From Rugalucina vietnamica (lineage: Eukaryota; Mollusca; Bivalvia; Lucinida; Lucinidae), in contig OZ024874.1 in the NCBI GenBank assembly GCA_964017185.1, forward strand, positions 52,232,856 through 52,296,855: DNA of 64,000 bases, written 5' to 3'. Both the position numbers and the translations under genes were made by a program. Positions 1 through 12,380 of the stretch are shown in pieces. Below the pieces are notes generated by a model. The model worked only from the letters and a program-made list of their open reading frames with translations. It was not told the origin of the DNA and made no database searches. How positions within the stretch are numbered: position 1 is the first letter of the stretch; each line of letters begins with the position of its first letter.

Positions 1-2990
1 TCATATGAAATGACCACGAGTGTAAGATTCGTTTTATCATATGACTTCTAAAATAGGATTTTATCGCCTTCGAAGTGGACATATTTTCAATGAAAATTTA
101 CATTGTTGTTACGGACGTCGTCAATGACGTTACGTATTCCCGCAAAAGTGTTATTACACGTGTGGTCATACGATTTTTATGACATGGCGTTATCCACTGG
201 AAAACAGCGACGTCATATGATAAATGCAGTTATTTAGCGCTTTGTAACTATTTATGATGCATGCAACGATATTTCACAAAAACGTTCACGAGCGCTGCGT
301 AAAGTCCTAGGAGCTATGTAATTTACCTCTCGGAAAGCAGCCTATCTTTGCTAAGGAACTAGGAAAATAAAAATGTCGTCAATGAGCTTAAGATTTTTCT
401 CACTGTTGAAACCCGTTATGCAAGACGATTTCACAGTAAAACGTTACAAAAGGAATATGAAAATATTCACGTTTTTATTCACGTTTTCGGTATTGTCGAT
501 AGACACTTTCATTTTAAAAAAGCGCTTTAAACGCCACGAACCGTTGCATAGACGACAAAGAGTTCGCGTTATGCAACTCGCACTTGTATACTCATGTACA
601 TTAATTCAGCATATCAAACTGTCTTTCAATTTATCTACCGTACTTGTGTATAGAGCAAGTGAGAGTTCACCAAAGTCGGGGACAATTATTACATGTAAAT
701 GTATTTAAGGCCTCGTCACACATAAGCGAAAATAGAATCCATCGATTTATTGCAAAAATTATTTCTTGATTGTTTGATTTGTTGCTTTACGTACCTTTCA
801 ACCGTAAACGTTCCGGCATGATCATAGCTGTTGTATGGCAGATAAGGCAATATAGCAAACGAACAAAAGCTAGTTTTCTCAATTAAACGCAAGTCTACGT
901 CGAGAGAATTTCGCTTAGTATGTGGCGAGGCCTTAAAATACTTTTTAAGGGGTGTTTACAGATTTATTATGTTGTTGTTTGGCTCATTATGTGTTTGTCA
1001 CTTCCATTCAACTATTGGTGATCATATATATATAAGAATCTCAAATGAATATATAAATTATCCTATTTTGGTTTTAATTTAAAAATCCAAGCGACGTCAT
1101 TAAATTTAAAATGCTATGGCGGACCAAAGTAAGAATCAAAGCCACTGTTGAACCGTAATTTTGAACGCAATTCAGTTGGTTATAGCCCTTGCACACTTTA
1201 CCAGTCTTGAGGTATTTTTTGGGATTGGTCATCCCGATGGGTCTCCAGAGTACATTTATCGTAAAATAGCATATACGGGTATACTGAGGAAAAGGTTTAG
1301 TTAGTAACTTTGACCAGCCCGGTTACTATAATCCCAGCCGCTTGCCTTCGATGTTCCCCGTCATTAAATTTGCGAAGTCAGTCTATTTCTAATTCTGGAA
1401 AGAAGTCCTGTTTATTGGCAACCTCTACGTTAACCTTTTGTTTGTGTATTCAATGAAGCAAAAATAATTTATGTAGTTTTCTTGGCTTCGAAGAGAATCG
1501 ATTAAATCCTTGGTGGCTTATTAGCATTTTTGACTAAAAAGGACTATAATTTTAGATTTCGCAAAAACGTAAGAAAATCTAAATCTAACTCGATGTAATT
1601 TCCCGCCTTTTACCTAATACAATGTACAACATGTTGTATAAATTATAAACAGCCGTTACGGCTCCGCATTCAGAGATAATGTTCCAACCAGACACCAGCT
1701 GTGCTAATTAGAAGAGTTCCTCAACACTACTCGCTTAAAATTATCAACGACAAACTGAAGCAGGCGAGACTGCAGTTTAATACATCGAGCTACAGTGAGA
1801 TCGGCCTTGAAAAATCACACAGATATTCAACTGAAATGAGGCTTCAAATTTGCATGTATGTGGTCGTGAGTTTTTCCAAGGCTTGGAATACACCATCTAA
1901 AACATGTAGCATTGATGTCATGGCCAATCTCAGTTTGCTTTTGCCATTCAGTGATTCATGAGGAGCATTTATTTTATACGAGTCTCTGTTCTGGAAGGGG
2001 TATCTGTTGATATGAGCTTTTCATATCGACAGAAACCATATGCACTCGTCCGTCATTGTTGAGTCGTGAGTCTTTGTAGTGTCACTACCACTACATGTAT
2101 CACACCAAGCGACCAAGACGATGCGGCTAAAATAAATGACCATTTGACTACGACGCCAATTTCGCATTAATGATATTAAGCATTCATAATATCAAATTAA
2201 TACAGGCCTGTATTTTAATTCTTATAACTTGCATATGTTCTTGCCTACGTTACGAAAATAGTATGAAATACAGACAATCAAAGACAATTGCGTTTTTTGT
2301 TGTTTTACTTTTTGAGCACGTCCGTAGAGTATCTTGAACGCCTGCATGATCATTACACAGATGCATTTCGTTTTTCACTACGCCTGCATAGCTGTATAAA
2401 TATCAGCATGAAATGCATGCAGTTTTACAGAGGTGTTTTCATTGAAATAAACCAGACACAAGCATTTGACTTTGTGCATACGCTATTTATCTAGATCCCC
2501 AAACCAAGACTTTGATGCATAAAAACAATCTACGTAAATGATCAAGTAAATTTTAGCATTTTCTGTCATAGTTTAGCCTCAGTAAACATGCATGCATAAA
2601 TGAGCTATATGCGCATATGTAGCCGTAAGTTGGCACTGTCTGTTAAAGATTTGGCCAACATTTCACCATGTTTAGAGCATAAAAATTCAGATATATAAAT
2701 ACGGTATCCACGTTATGCACTGATCCTGGGTAAATGTTCAGCTAAATGCATATATGAAACAATGTTTGCCCAACTATGTGAGATTCAGGAAATTTCAATA
2801 CAAAATGCATACATGTTTACCAACACGATAAATATTGAACATACATTTACCAGAGATTTATTCATCGTATAAAAGTCATTAAACACATGCGATATGCACT
2901 ATCTAATTATGCGGTATGTAAAGTGGTATTTCATATAGCTTCAGAATTTATCACATATTTACGTACGCCAACAAATTTCGGTAAAATTAC
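1..2990. other. AT-rich DNA, no gene seen apart from the MITE at 706-936
   Basis: ORFs here are short with no recognisable composition or splice context. CATGCAT-like words are frequent at 2380-2830. Confidence 0.5.
706..936. mobile_element. Short MITE with TAAGGCCTCG ends
   Basis: Left TTAAGGCCTCGTCACACATA then AGCGAAA. The inverted right end reads TTAAGGCCTCGCCACATACT then AAGCGAAA. About 230 bp, AT-rich inside, no ORF. Confidence 0.65.
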
Positions 2991-2994
2991 CTTT

Positions 2995-3399
2995 TCATGC
3001 AGTGGAAATTCTCTTGAAAGTTATGTCCTTCCAAAGTTTATGTCCAGGGCCAGAAATTTCAATAGCCTTTTCTGCCTCAATTACTTTAATCGACACTTTC
3101 CTGCCTTGAATGTGAGATGTCACAGTGAAAGTGTTTTCAATCTTCCATGATGAACAGTCAAATTCATTCTCTAGCATACCCATAAAGTCCTTGAATAAGA
3201 CTGGAATGCTGAACTTGATGACAACATTCTGTTGAGAAAGTGAAACATGGTAGAAATGTCCTTCAAATCTGTCGACGATAGAATTGTCCACTTCAAATGA
3301 TGAAATTCCTGTAGAATGATCAGATGTAGAAATTCCATTCATGGCATGTGATTCTTCCATTGAACTGAATACACTATCACTGACTGATTCTGATCCCAT
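2995..3399 (-). CDS. Small complete ORF, 134 aa, unrecognised
   Basis: The start ATG at 3399 has a good context (CAAAATGGG) and an in-frame TGA at 3409-3411 just upstream. The stop is at 2995-2997. A polyadenylation-type AATAAA lies on the same strand at 2857-2862, about 135 nt past the stop. The N-terminal 45 residues are Ser/Asp/Glu-rich. The rest looks folded, with alternating hydrophobics (FYHVSLSQQNVVIKFSIPVL, TFTVTSHIQGRKVSIKVI, IEISGPGHKLWKDITFKRIS). I do not know the function. The ending at KRISTA could be a natural C-terminus or a truncation of a longer domain. The upstream 63 bp tandem repeats begin just outside the ATG. It may be a nested gene within NAV or a separate short gene. 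Confidence 0.5.
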   Translation of the reverse strand: MGSESVSDSVFSSMEESHAMNGISTSDHSTGISSFEVDNSIVDRFEGHFYHVSLSQQNVVIKFSIPVLFKDFMGMLENEFDCSSWKIENTFTVTSHIQGRKVSIKVIEAEKAIEISGPGHKLWKDITFKRISTA

Positions 3400-3416
3400 T
3401 TTGAAAATTCAAATTT

Positions 3417-3640
3417 CCAACACACAAATGATTTTCTAAAACCTTTTAAGTTATCAAACTCTGATTTTTCACTTTCTATATATTCCACATTTAGAGAAAC
3501 TTTAACACTTCCACACAAATAATTTTCTAAAACACTTTCTATATATTCCACATTTAGAGAAACTTTATCACTTCCACACAAATAATTTTCTAAAACACTT
3601 TATATATATTCCACATTTAGAATAACATTAACACTTTATT
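3417..3640. repeat. 63 bp tandem repeat, about 3.5 units
   Basis: Units from CACTTTCTATATATTCCACA at 3470-3532 and 3533-3595, with partial units on both sides. It lies immediately upstream of the 3399-2995 ORF on the minus strand. Confidence 0.85.
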
Positions 3641-4194
3641 CCATATTGGCACATAACATTTAGCTTATCAAATTTCTAAGAAGAGAATATATGGTAAATC
3701 CAAGAGTTATCAGAGCTCTGAATAACACATGTTGCCTCTTTGAATGCTAATCACAGAATGTTTATCAACTATTAAATTAATAAAACTTGAATTTTCTGTA
3801 AATATTCAAGCAAAAAATGTGTTTATTTATTTCTTTTTAATTAGAAATGTGATATTTAAGTAAATAATATTGCATTCAATAACATAATTGCAACCTTTTT
3901 CTTACTTTTGATATGAAAATGGATTTCCATATGCAAATTTCCATTCACAAATTCTTGTCATCTTTGAAAACTTCAGTTATATAAAGTTTTTCTGGCCTGT
4001 TATTATCTCTGAATAATTATAAAACAAAGGGGTATTTTACTTGAGGTTTCTATGTTTGTGTAGATGTGGATACTAATGAAAATTCAAATAGCCCAGGAAC
4101 ACAAGAGGAAAAAGGACCTTTCTTTATTTCTAATGGAACTTACCAACAGAAAACTTGACTATGTCATTTATCACATAGTCTCCAAAGATGTATG

Positions 4195-4300
4195 GATGCG
4201 CAGGTGGGTAGATGTGCAAATGTGCAGATGAGCAGATGTGCAGATGTGCAAATGAGATGTGCAGATGAGCAGATGTGCAGATGAGCAGATGTGCAGGCTT
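4195..4300. repeat. GATGTGCAGATGAGCA minisatellite
   Basis: Imperfect 8/16 bp units of GATGTGCA and GATGAGCA. Confidence 0.8.
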
Positions 4301-4373
4301 GTCTATACTCAAGGATACTTACCTACATGCAACTTAGCTAGTTCATTTTTAAACTGAGACCCAGGGTGCGCAC

Positions 4374-4582
4374 CTCTGGCCACATTTTCTGAAAACTTCT
4401 GGCCACTTTTTCTGGCCACACTTCAGGCGCTTACCGCTTATTTGAAGTGTGGCCAGAAAAACGTGGCCAGAAGTTTTCAGAAAATGTGGCCAGAGTGCCA
4501 CCCATTACTACTTGAAGTGTGGCCAGAAAAACATGGCCAGAAGTTTTCAGAAAATGTGGCCAGAGTGCCACCCATTACTACT
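4374..4582. repeat. Inverted repeat plus 70 bp direct duplication
   Basis: The arm at 4374-4425 (CTCTGGCCACATTTTCTGAA...) is inverted at 4443-4495. The 70 bp from 4443 is repeated at 4513-4582 with one visible change (ACGTGG/ACATGG). Confidence 0.85.
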
Positions 4583-4640
4583 CACAAATATATCTGACAA
4601 TAATGTATATCCAAATCACATGCATTTACTTCATGTCACA

Positions 4641-5540
4641 GTGTCAAACATTAATCTGAGGATTATATTCAAACCACATGCAAATCTTCAAATCATGGTC
4701 AGGACATCTGTACAGTTTGAAAAGAATCAGAATAAAACTGTGGGAGGAGTTTGCACACAAGGTACACATTATGTCCATTCACTTTCATTGTATAAATGCC
4801 TGAAAAACGACTAAGTTCAAATTGCGAAAAAGTGTCAAAAATTAACCTGAGGATTATATCCAAAGCACATGCATATCTTCAAAGCATCATAAAGACATCT
4901 GTAAAGTTTCAAAAGAATCTTAATTAAAAACTGATGGAGGAGTTGCGCACACAAGGCACCCACTGTCCATTCACTTTCATTGTCAAAATACCGAAAAACG
5001 ACTAAGTTCAATTTGCAAAAAAAGTGTCAAAAATTAATCTGAGGATTATATCCAAACGACATGCACATCTTCAAAGTATGATGAAAACATCTGTAAAGTT
5101 TCAAAATAATCGGAATAAAACTGTAGGAGTAGTTGCGCACACAAGGTACCCTTTGTCTATTCACTTTCATTATCAAAATGCCCGAAAAATGACTAAGTTC
5201 AAATTGCAAAAAAAAGTGTCAAAAATTTATCTGAGGATTATATCCAAACCACATGCACATTTTCAAAGCATGATGAAGACATCTGTAAAGTTTCAAAAGA
5301 ATTGGAATAAAACTGTAGGAGGAGTTGCGCACACAAGGTACCCACTGTCTATTCATTTTCATTATCAAAATGCCCGAAAAATCACTAAGTTCAAATTACG
5401 AAAAAAGTGTCAAAAATTAATCTGAGGATTATATCCAAACCACATGCACATCTTCAAAGCATGATGAAGACATCTGTAAAGTTTCAAAAGAATTGGAATA
5501 AAACTGTAGGAGAAGTTGCGCACACAAGGTACATACTCCT
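4641..5540. repeat. ~191 bp tandem repeat, about 4.7 units
   Basis: Units start GTGTCAAAAATTAATCTGAG at 4641, 4832, 5024, 5216 and 5407. The shared core includes CACATGCACATCTTCAAAGC and GTTGCGCACACAAGGTAC. Confidence 0.9.
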
Positions 5541-5547
5541 TTAGGGG

Positions 5548-5612
5548 GACGGAAGGACGGACGGAAGGACGGATGGAAGGAAGGACGGACGGACGGAAGG
5601 AAGGACGGAAAG
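5548..5612. repeat. GGAC/GGAAGG microsatellite closing the 191 bp array
   Basis: GGACGGAAGGACGGACGG-type runs, followed by CTTCGAAAAGGCGGGGGAC, which seems to be the end of the same composite element. Confidence 0.8.
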
Positions 5613-6043
5613 CCAAAAACTATGTCCCTCCGCTTTTCTTCGAAAAGGCGGGGGACAAAAAAGTTACTACAATACGAACTATATATGGCCTACCTGAACA
5701 ATGAATGAATGACAAACAAAAGAATGAATGAATGAAATTTACTGGTGATTTTGATGATTTTGAATAAGAGTTTTATATTGGGCCAACTCTTCTTCATTAA
5801 AATAAATTGTGGACATTTTTCGTCTCTTTCTTATAAGCTTTTTTATTTATTTATTTTTTTTTTTTTTCCAAATTCCAAAGTTGGATTATTGCAAATATTT
5901 GATTAGTACACTTTGCATAACGCTTGTTTCTATGAATATGAAGCACATTTTTGGATAATCATTTATTTTATCAGTAATGTCGAAATCTATGAAATAATGT
6001 TAACTAGCTGTTTACTGCAACCAATTCTATGTTTTTTTTTTTT

Positions 6044-6580
6044 GTCTACGCGCCAGCGCGTAGACTACTCTAATGTTTGAGATTGACCTACTTACAAGAC
6101 AACTCATACACCTCTCTACAACTGCAACTGCACGCTTTGAGTCTAGTGGCTTGACCATCGTGTTAGTAGGATTCCGGGTCGTTTCGCCAAGGACCGTGTA
6201 AACACCCAAAAACACCCATGCAAACCTCCCTTTGGTTGGTAACATTTGTACCAATGGTGCAGTTGGTACCAAAAATTGGGCAAATTGTAAAATTCGTGGA
6301 ATTGGTGCATGATTGCATTCTATCTAAGCAACAACGGAATGAAATGAACCGACGGGTCAGGTATGAAAGCTTTGACCGCGCCCCACCTGTGTAGCCAATT
6401 ACATTCTATCCAAGCCACAACGGAATGAAATGAACCGACAGTATTGTGACGGTCGATTGTCAGTTATGAATGCTTTGACCGCATAGCGTTTTATTTCTGT
6501 TCAGACAAATGCACCACGATGAAATGGGAGTACGGTCAGATTATTTGACATTCTAATTTATATATGCGAAGCGTAGACCA
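6044..6580. mobile_element. Probable MITE with GTCTACGC ends and internal duplication
   Basis: Left GTCTACGCGCCAGCGCGTAG; right GCGAAGCGTAGAC. Inside, CATTCTATC(T/C)AAGC(A/C)ACAA, CGGAATGAAATGAACCGACR and GCTTTGACCGC occur twice (from about 6315 and 6405). No credible ORF. Confidence 0.5.
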
Positions 6581-6692
6581 AGCTTTTTGTTAAAGCTTAT
6601 ACCTGTTTAGTAATATATTTCTTAATTCTGTGTAAACTCTCTCGTGTCATGCACATGTATTGTCCTGTCTGCAATTTTCAGAACAGTCAAAG

Positions 6693-6973
6693 CATTACGA
6701 AAACTTGCCCATACAATCAACAGAGATTTTACGAGCTTTAAAAATTGAAAATTTTCAGCTGAACATTTTAGATATTTTTCTTATTTTTGCTCAAAACATA
6801 GATTGTGGGTACATGTTAGAACCGCCTCGGCGAGGCAGTTCTAACGAGTACCCACAATGTATGTTTTGGAGCAAAAATAAGAAAAATATGTATACCCCTT
6901 TATACCTCAGTTTTACAATATAAAAGTGGGGTTTGAGGGGGGTATACTTTGCACGGACATGTTTTCCTGATGT
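6693..6973. mobile_element. Family A foldback MITE, copy 1
   Basis: The central palindrome is built on GGTTCTAACGAGTACCCACA with a CGAGGC core, extending outward through AAAATAAGAAAAATA. The outer ends are related to ATTACGAAAACTTGCCC and its inverse. A 25 bp direct repeat (24/25 match) flanks it at 6668-6692 and 6983-7007. Confidence 0.8.
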
Positions 6974-7899
6974 ACTGTCCAATCTGCAATTTTCAGAACG
7001 GTCAAAGATTTGTCAACACTGTTGATGAAAGTGAGCCGCTAAATTTAGCTAAGATCATTAAAATCTGTGATCTAAAAACAGAATCCTCAATCGTATGTCC
7101 ACACTGTGTAAACTTTTTCCTGTTCTATGACAATGACTTGCTCTACTTGCAGCCGACAGTTTAGAGATAGAACTGGCCGTCACCAACATGCATGAACCTT
7201 ATTCAAGAGATAAGAATGGTCCTTCTCATTAGTGACAAACGAAGGACCATAATGAGGTTGACCTGCACATCAAAAGATGCAGCACCCTTATGTTTCTCAG
7301 GCACTATTAGTGCAAACTCCTGGGAAAATCCTGCAGTTCTCTTGCTAAAACATGCATGAAAATCCAATTCCTCATAAACAATTTATCTTTTGGCAGGCAA
7401 TTTTATTTCAATCTTTGGAAATGATATGCTTTGAATTTATTGGGTAAAAAGTTCATCATGAAAAAGCTTTCTGTTTTGATTACTTTTATCCAAGATTTCA
7501 GCATGGTCATAAAATATTACAACTTCCATCAGTTTTAAGATTTTAAAGTATACTAAATAGAAACTTAATAAAACTTCTGCCTAGCATTTAATATCACTTA
7601 TCTTCCGGTGCATCATATAAATGATATTGAAGCCATCTTCTACAAAGTATAAATCAGATTTGGGAAAATATTTCATTTTACCTATATGACTGTAAGATTA
7701 TTACTTTATAAAATTCAGAACTTGTGAAATTCAGACAGTGGTCAAAGGGAAGCTATCTAGTGTGATATACAAGTACGTGCTTTTTATTATAAATTGGCCA
7801 AACAGAAACATTATTATACGTGACCAAAATCATGCATGAATGCCAGCAAACTATAACTACAATGGCCTAAAAGATACATATGTATACATGAGAACTTAC

Positions 7900-8100
7900 A
7901 GATGTCTTTGCTTTGTTCTTTTTATAAGAATGGTAGGGATAGTACGCAGGGCTGTCCCAGTCATCGTACAGGGACTTACACCTGTCCGATCCCAAGCTGG
8001 GTGAACAAGACCCCGGGGTCTCATGGTAACTATGGTGACCCCTCTCCTCCATTACGATATCCAGTTTCTGATAGCCTTGTTTGTTCTTGAATTTTAACAT
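7900..8100 (-). CDS. Candidate NAV cassette exon (201 bp)
   Basis: The donor ACATCT|GTAAGTTC at 7899 is strong. The best acceptor is TATGACTCAG right of 8100, with a weak pyrimidine tract, so the right edge is uncertain. With that acceptor the exon is exactly 67 codons, phase 0-0, beginning MLKFKNKQGYQKLDIVMEER and ending YHSYKKNKAKTS. It is more GC-rich than the flanks and free of stops. It follows the 36 bp candidate in order and phase. I do not recognise the peptide; its basic end could replace the Lys-rich segment after the NAV coiled coil, but that is a guess. It could also belong to another minus-strand gene. Confidence 0.5.
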
Positions 8101-9223
8101 CTGAGTCATATCACCTCCATGCACATTTCACATACAGTCATGTTCATTAAATGAATATTTTGTTTGAGTAAGTTTTTTTCTATTTCAATAATCTAAGAGT
8201 TTTCCTAGAATTCACTTATGTTGTTTTTTTTTTTTATCTCTTTGTCAACTTATATATTGCATGTATTTACTTTTCAATTGCCAGTCTGTATTATGTCAGT
8301 ATAGGATCCAATCTATTTTTCAAATTCCATTGCATTTGAATTGAAAATAACACAATTCATATCAGAGATAAGCCTAAGTGGAACCTAACATTAAGCAGTC
8401 CGCTGGTTTAAAACCGACTGTCCCATTATTTACATATTTCTTTTACTCCATCCACTTCGTCAATAGAAAACATGTTACAAGTACCTTCCCATGGTCAGGA
8501 GATAGAAATGATAGCATTTATTATTAATACTTAGCATTTTTTACTCTGCTGATTTACAGGAGCATTATGATTTAGTCTTGATGTTCGTCTCCCTATGAAA
8601 TAATCCTCATCTTACAGGTTGTTCAACTTGGAATTCTTTTGTTTCCTACACCTCATGTTAATTGAAACATCCTGTCAAAAAACTCTCCAACTGTTAATCA
8701 CTTTGCATCACAAAACATTACAATTTTTAATGAGTTTTCCACCTTTTTTTCAGAAACCAGAATTGCAAAAATGTTTTTTGAGGTGAAATCCTAACCGGTA
8801 ATGGACAGCAAAAACTATTGCAATGTATAAAAAGTTCCTGTCTAGAATATACAGGTACACATAGGAACAATCGGTAATTTTGGCACCAGTCGAACAATTT
8901 GCTAAAGATATCCTCGTAAAACCTGTACGATTGACTTCAGTTCAAGTTCATTAAAATAAAACAAATCCTAGTTGATAAAAACTGACGAGCATGCAAGGAA
9001 AGCCATGGGAAACTTGCAAAGAAATTTCGAGCAGACAAACCAACAATTAGGAAAGAGATTACAATGAATAACCAAGGACTTTAGCTAAAAAATGAAGAAT
9101 AATTTTAAAACACATACTGAGATACATGCACTCATCAATTTCAAAATCCAATATCTTGCACCGTTTCATGTACATTCCAACATTATATACATGTACTACA
9201 AAACCAAGTATAGCTTTTGAATG

Positions 9224-9453
9224 ATCTTATGGGAAAACCAACAATCTGCATAAGCAAAAACAAAGGCGCAGATCAGCTTCACAGTAACTGCGAAGCTGAT
9301 CAGCGCCTTTGTTTTCGCTGCACAGTTAGTACAATTCCTCTACTTTCTAAATATGAAATTCCAAGCTTCTAGCCTGCTTCTGTGACTGTACAGCCTGTTT
9401 TGTGTCGGACCTGGTCGGAACACAAATTGTTGGTTTTCTCACGCACAGGCTCA
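9224..9453. mobile_element. Family B hairpin MITE
   Basis: Defining layout: end GGGAAAACCAACAATCTGCA, hairpin of CAAAGGCGCAGATCAGCTTC and its inverse, then AAGCTTCTAGCCTGCTTCTG and TGTGTCGGACCTGGTCGGAA, and inverted end TTGTTGGTTTTCTCACG. Hairpin at about 9263-9316. Confidence 0.8.
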
Positions 9454-10486
9454 ACTTGATAATTAAGCAGGACTCTGGAAGAAAGAAATGAGATGCACTA
9501 GTGTTCCAAATGTCATAAGACAAGAACGTCCCTGGAACCAGAGCTGTCAAATCTGAAGCAAGTTTGTCCTCTGATCAGTTTCATTAGAAATCCCAATGTT
9601 CATAACACTATAATTGAGAAAGTTAGGCACAGAAGATTAATGTTCAAGCATTAATAATCTGTGAAAAGCATGATAATCCACTTGCACATCCAAATTTTCA
9701 TCCAAAGAAATTTGACCTATTTCATTTTAAGCAAAACAACTTTCTAATGTTGACAAGAAATGTTCATGCCACTCTTATATTCAGTTTTGCCATTCTAATA
9801 TTCAGTTTTGCCATTCTAATATTCAAGGAGCAAATCAACCTCAAACAAACACCTTGTATTCACTGAGAAATGCAACAATAGTTTAGCGCCAACAAGAGCT
9901 TATCTTTATCTTCTAGATCCAGAAACAATATTTTTTTCAATCCATTTACAAATTTTTCCACCCTGGCTTATCTGATAAGCCCAGTTTTTGACAATTCTTA
10001 CGTCAATTCAACCTGTGCTTCATTTCTGGTCTTTAAAAAACAGGTTTATTTTGTCTTAATCATGAATCATGTTTTTCTTCAAAATTCGTATTGATACAGC
10101 TTTAAAATATTTTCTTTGGCAGCCGAATTGTTATAATTCATTGCTATGTAGAACAGGGGAGGTTCTTTTTAACTTAAACTGCTTGTGTAAGCTTATGGTT
10201 AGAAAAATATGATTGCCGAAAAATATGATTTTTTTTTCATACAATGTCATATTAGTCCCAGAAAATGAAAATTCTATACATATCTTAATTTGGAAATTTT
10301 TAATTTGAGAATGCAACCCATTTTGATAATAAAATGTAGAAGAGGCAAGTCCAGGATTTCTGGAAAGGTTTCCAGGAGGCTCAAATTCACCAAGAGTGGT
10401 TCACTTATATCCTTTATTTCAGCTCATTCTTCTTCCATAATCATTGCAAACCCCCATGAGCCTTAATCAGCTACTGAGCATCAGGA

Positions 10487-10757
10487 AAACATGTCCGTGT
10501 AATGTGACCCCCTTAAACCCCACTTTTATATAGTGAAAATGGGGTATGCAGGGGTATACCTATTTTTCTTATTTTTGCTCCAAAACATAGATTGTGGGTA
10601 CTCGTTAGAACCGCCTCAGCGAGGCGGTTCTAACGAGTACCCACAATCTATGTTTTGGAGCAAAAATAAGAAAAATATCCAATTTTTTTCAAATAAAATT
10701 TTCAAATTTTACAAGTGAAAAAAATCCCTGTTTATTGCATGGACAAGTTTTCCTGAT
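10487..10757. mobile_element. Family A foldback MITE, copy 2
   Basis: Near-perfect palindrome around CCGCCTCAGCGAGGCGG at about 10610-10626. The arms run through TACCCACAATCTATGTTTTG and outer CATCAGGAAAACATGTCCG / GGACAAGTTTTCCTGATG ends. Confidence 0.85.
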
Positions 10758-10764
10758 GGTATAG

Positions 10765-10978
10765 TCAAGAATACAACAACACACCAAGAAGGCTATGGTC
10801 ATCACACAGGTTTCCATTTATTCTCTGACACTTTTCCACCAGTTGGTCTATATCATCACTAGTTCTTTTAATGTCTGCCATTTTCTCCAGGTGATGGGAA
10901 AAGTGAGTGACAGTGACATTGGTCTTGATTTGCTTTTCATCATCTATTTTGATATCATTTTTTTCTTGATAGGAAAAT
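10765..10978 (-). pseudogene. Coding-like fragment between two family-A foldback copies
   Basis: About 70 codons are open on the minus strand, from a family-A arm at about 10980 to a TGA at 10765-10767. They read FSYQEKNDIKIDDEKQIKTN, then HFSHHLEKMADIKRTSDDID and QLVEKCQRINGN. The composition is that of a real soluble helical protein rather than MITE sequence. It has an A copy on one side (10487-10757) and a half copy on the other (10980-11105). I do not recognise the protein. It may be a host gene fragment carried or trapped by the element, or an exon of an unrelated gene. Confidence 0.35.
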
Positions 10979-10979
10979 C

Positions 10980-11105
10980 TACTCGGTTCTAACGTGTACC
11001 CACAATCTATGTTTTGAGCAAAAATAAGAAAAATATCAAAAATTTTCCTCTGAAAATTCTCGATTTTTGAACTGAAAAAAATACTGTATATCATATGGGC
11101 ATGTT
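10980..11105. mobile_element. Family A, half copy
   Basis: Only the right arm (GGTTCTAACGTGTACCCACA onward) and the GCATGTTTTCGTAATGC end are present. Confidence 0.7.
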
Positions 11106-12139
11106 TTCGTAATGCTTGCCTCAGTTGAAATCACATCAACACCGTTTTCACATGTTGCGGTTTGTATTTTATCAGGTATTACAACATCATAGCTCCGAAT
11201 TCAGGTGCTGAATCAAAGATAAAGAGAGAAATAAAGAGGCAAAAAATATGAAGACATAACTTAACAATGAAGGAGAACAGCTGTTTGGTATGTTTGTTCA
11301 AGTCAAGGTTCAACATCATTTCGCTCATGTAGGCATAATGAGTCTAAATGCCTCTGAATAGTGAGTTGGAATAGAAATTGAGCCAATGAAATGTCTGCGA
11401 GCAGGGCTTTGACATTAAACTCAGATGGCAGTAACCTGTGGCTTCTATTTCCTACATACATGTATAAGCTTATGAAGCCAACTATTTCTCAGTAATATAA
11501 CAACAAAATAATTCCCTCCCAATTTCTGATTATAAATTACATCCATTATTTTATACCCAGAAGATAAAAGGCTCTAGAAGACTGCTGGACATCTCTTTTC
11601 AACTTTCCGGGATTTTTCCAGGATTATATTTATCATCTATTTCATCTAATTCTTCACTTGATTTCATGTAGACTTTCTGATTTTCTGATGAGTTTTTCTT
11701 ATTCATGTGCTTTTCAAAGTTTTGCTTACCAGCAAAATGCTAATCATCACATTTCTGTCCAATTAAAGCAATAGCATAGCACTTTCTGCGGACCTTAGAA
11801 TTATAATTTAGATCTTTTTTATAATAACAATTTCCTTCATTTCACCTCAATGGTTGCTATATCTTTTACAGAGTTCTGTAACACAGAGAAGACAATATTC
11901 TCTCTCATATGAAATTAGTAATCTGTGTTAATTAAAAACATACAAGTTTATAAAACAAGTTTAGCAGTGGAGAAAAAAATGATGGGCTTTATTTATTGTT
12001 CCTAGCTAGGTTTTCAAATCTGTATCTAGCTACAAAATTAATATCAATCTTAAATCTATATTCTATCAATAAAGTATTAACTTAAAGATAAAAGAGAAGG
12101 TTCTTGGAATCTAAGGGGTGGTCTCGATAATACAGCTCT

Positions 12140-12380
12140 ATATGAGCTGCGATGCGAGAAAACCTGTCTTTGGGAGTTCCGACCAGGTCTGACACAAACC
12201 GGACTGTACAGTCTCAGAAAAAGGCTAGAAGCTTGAGATTTTGGATTTAAGAAGAAGAGGAACAGTACTAACCGAGAAGCGAAAACAAAGGCAATGATCA
12301 GCTTCGCGGTTACCGCAAAGCTGCTCTGCACCTTTGTTTTCTCCTTGGAAAAATCCGGTTTTCTAATGACGCAGCTCATA
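12140..12380. mobile_element. Family B hairpin MITE
   Basis: Opposite orientation: GAGCTGCGATGCGAGAAAAC, GACCAGGTCTGACACAAACC, the hairpin with CTTCGCGGTTACCGCAAAG, and end GACGCAGCTCA. Confidence 0.8.
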
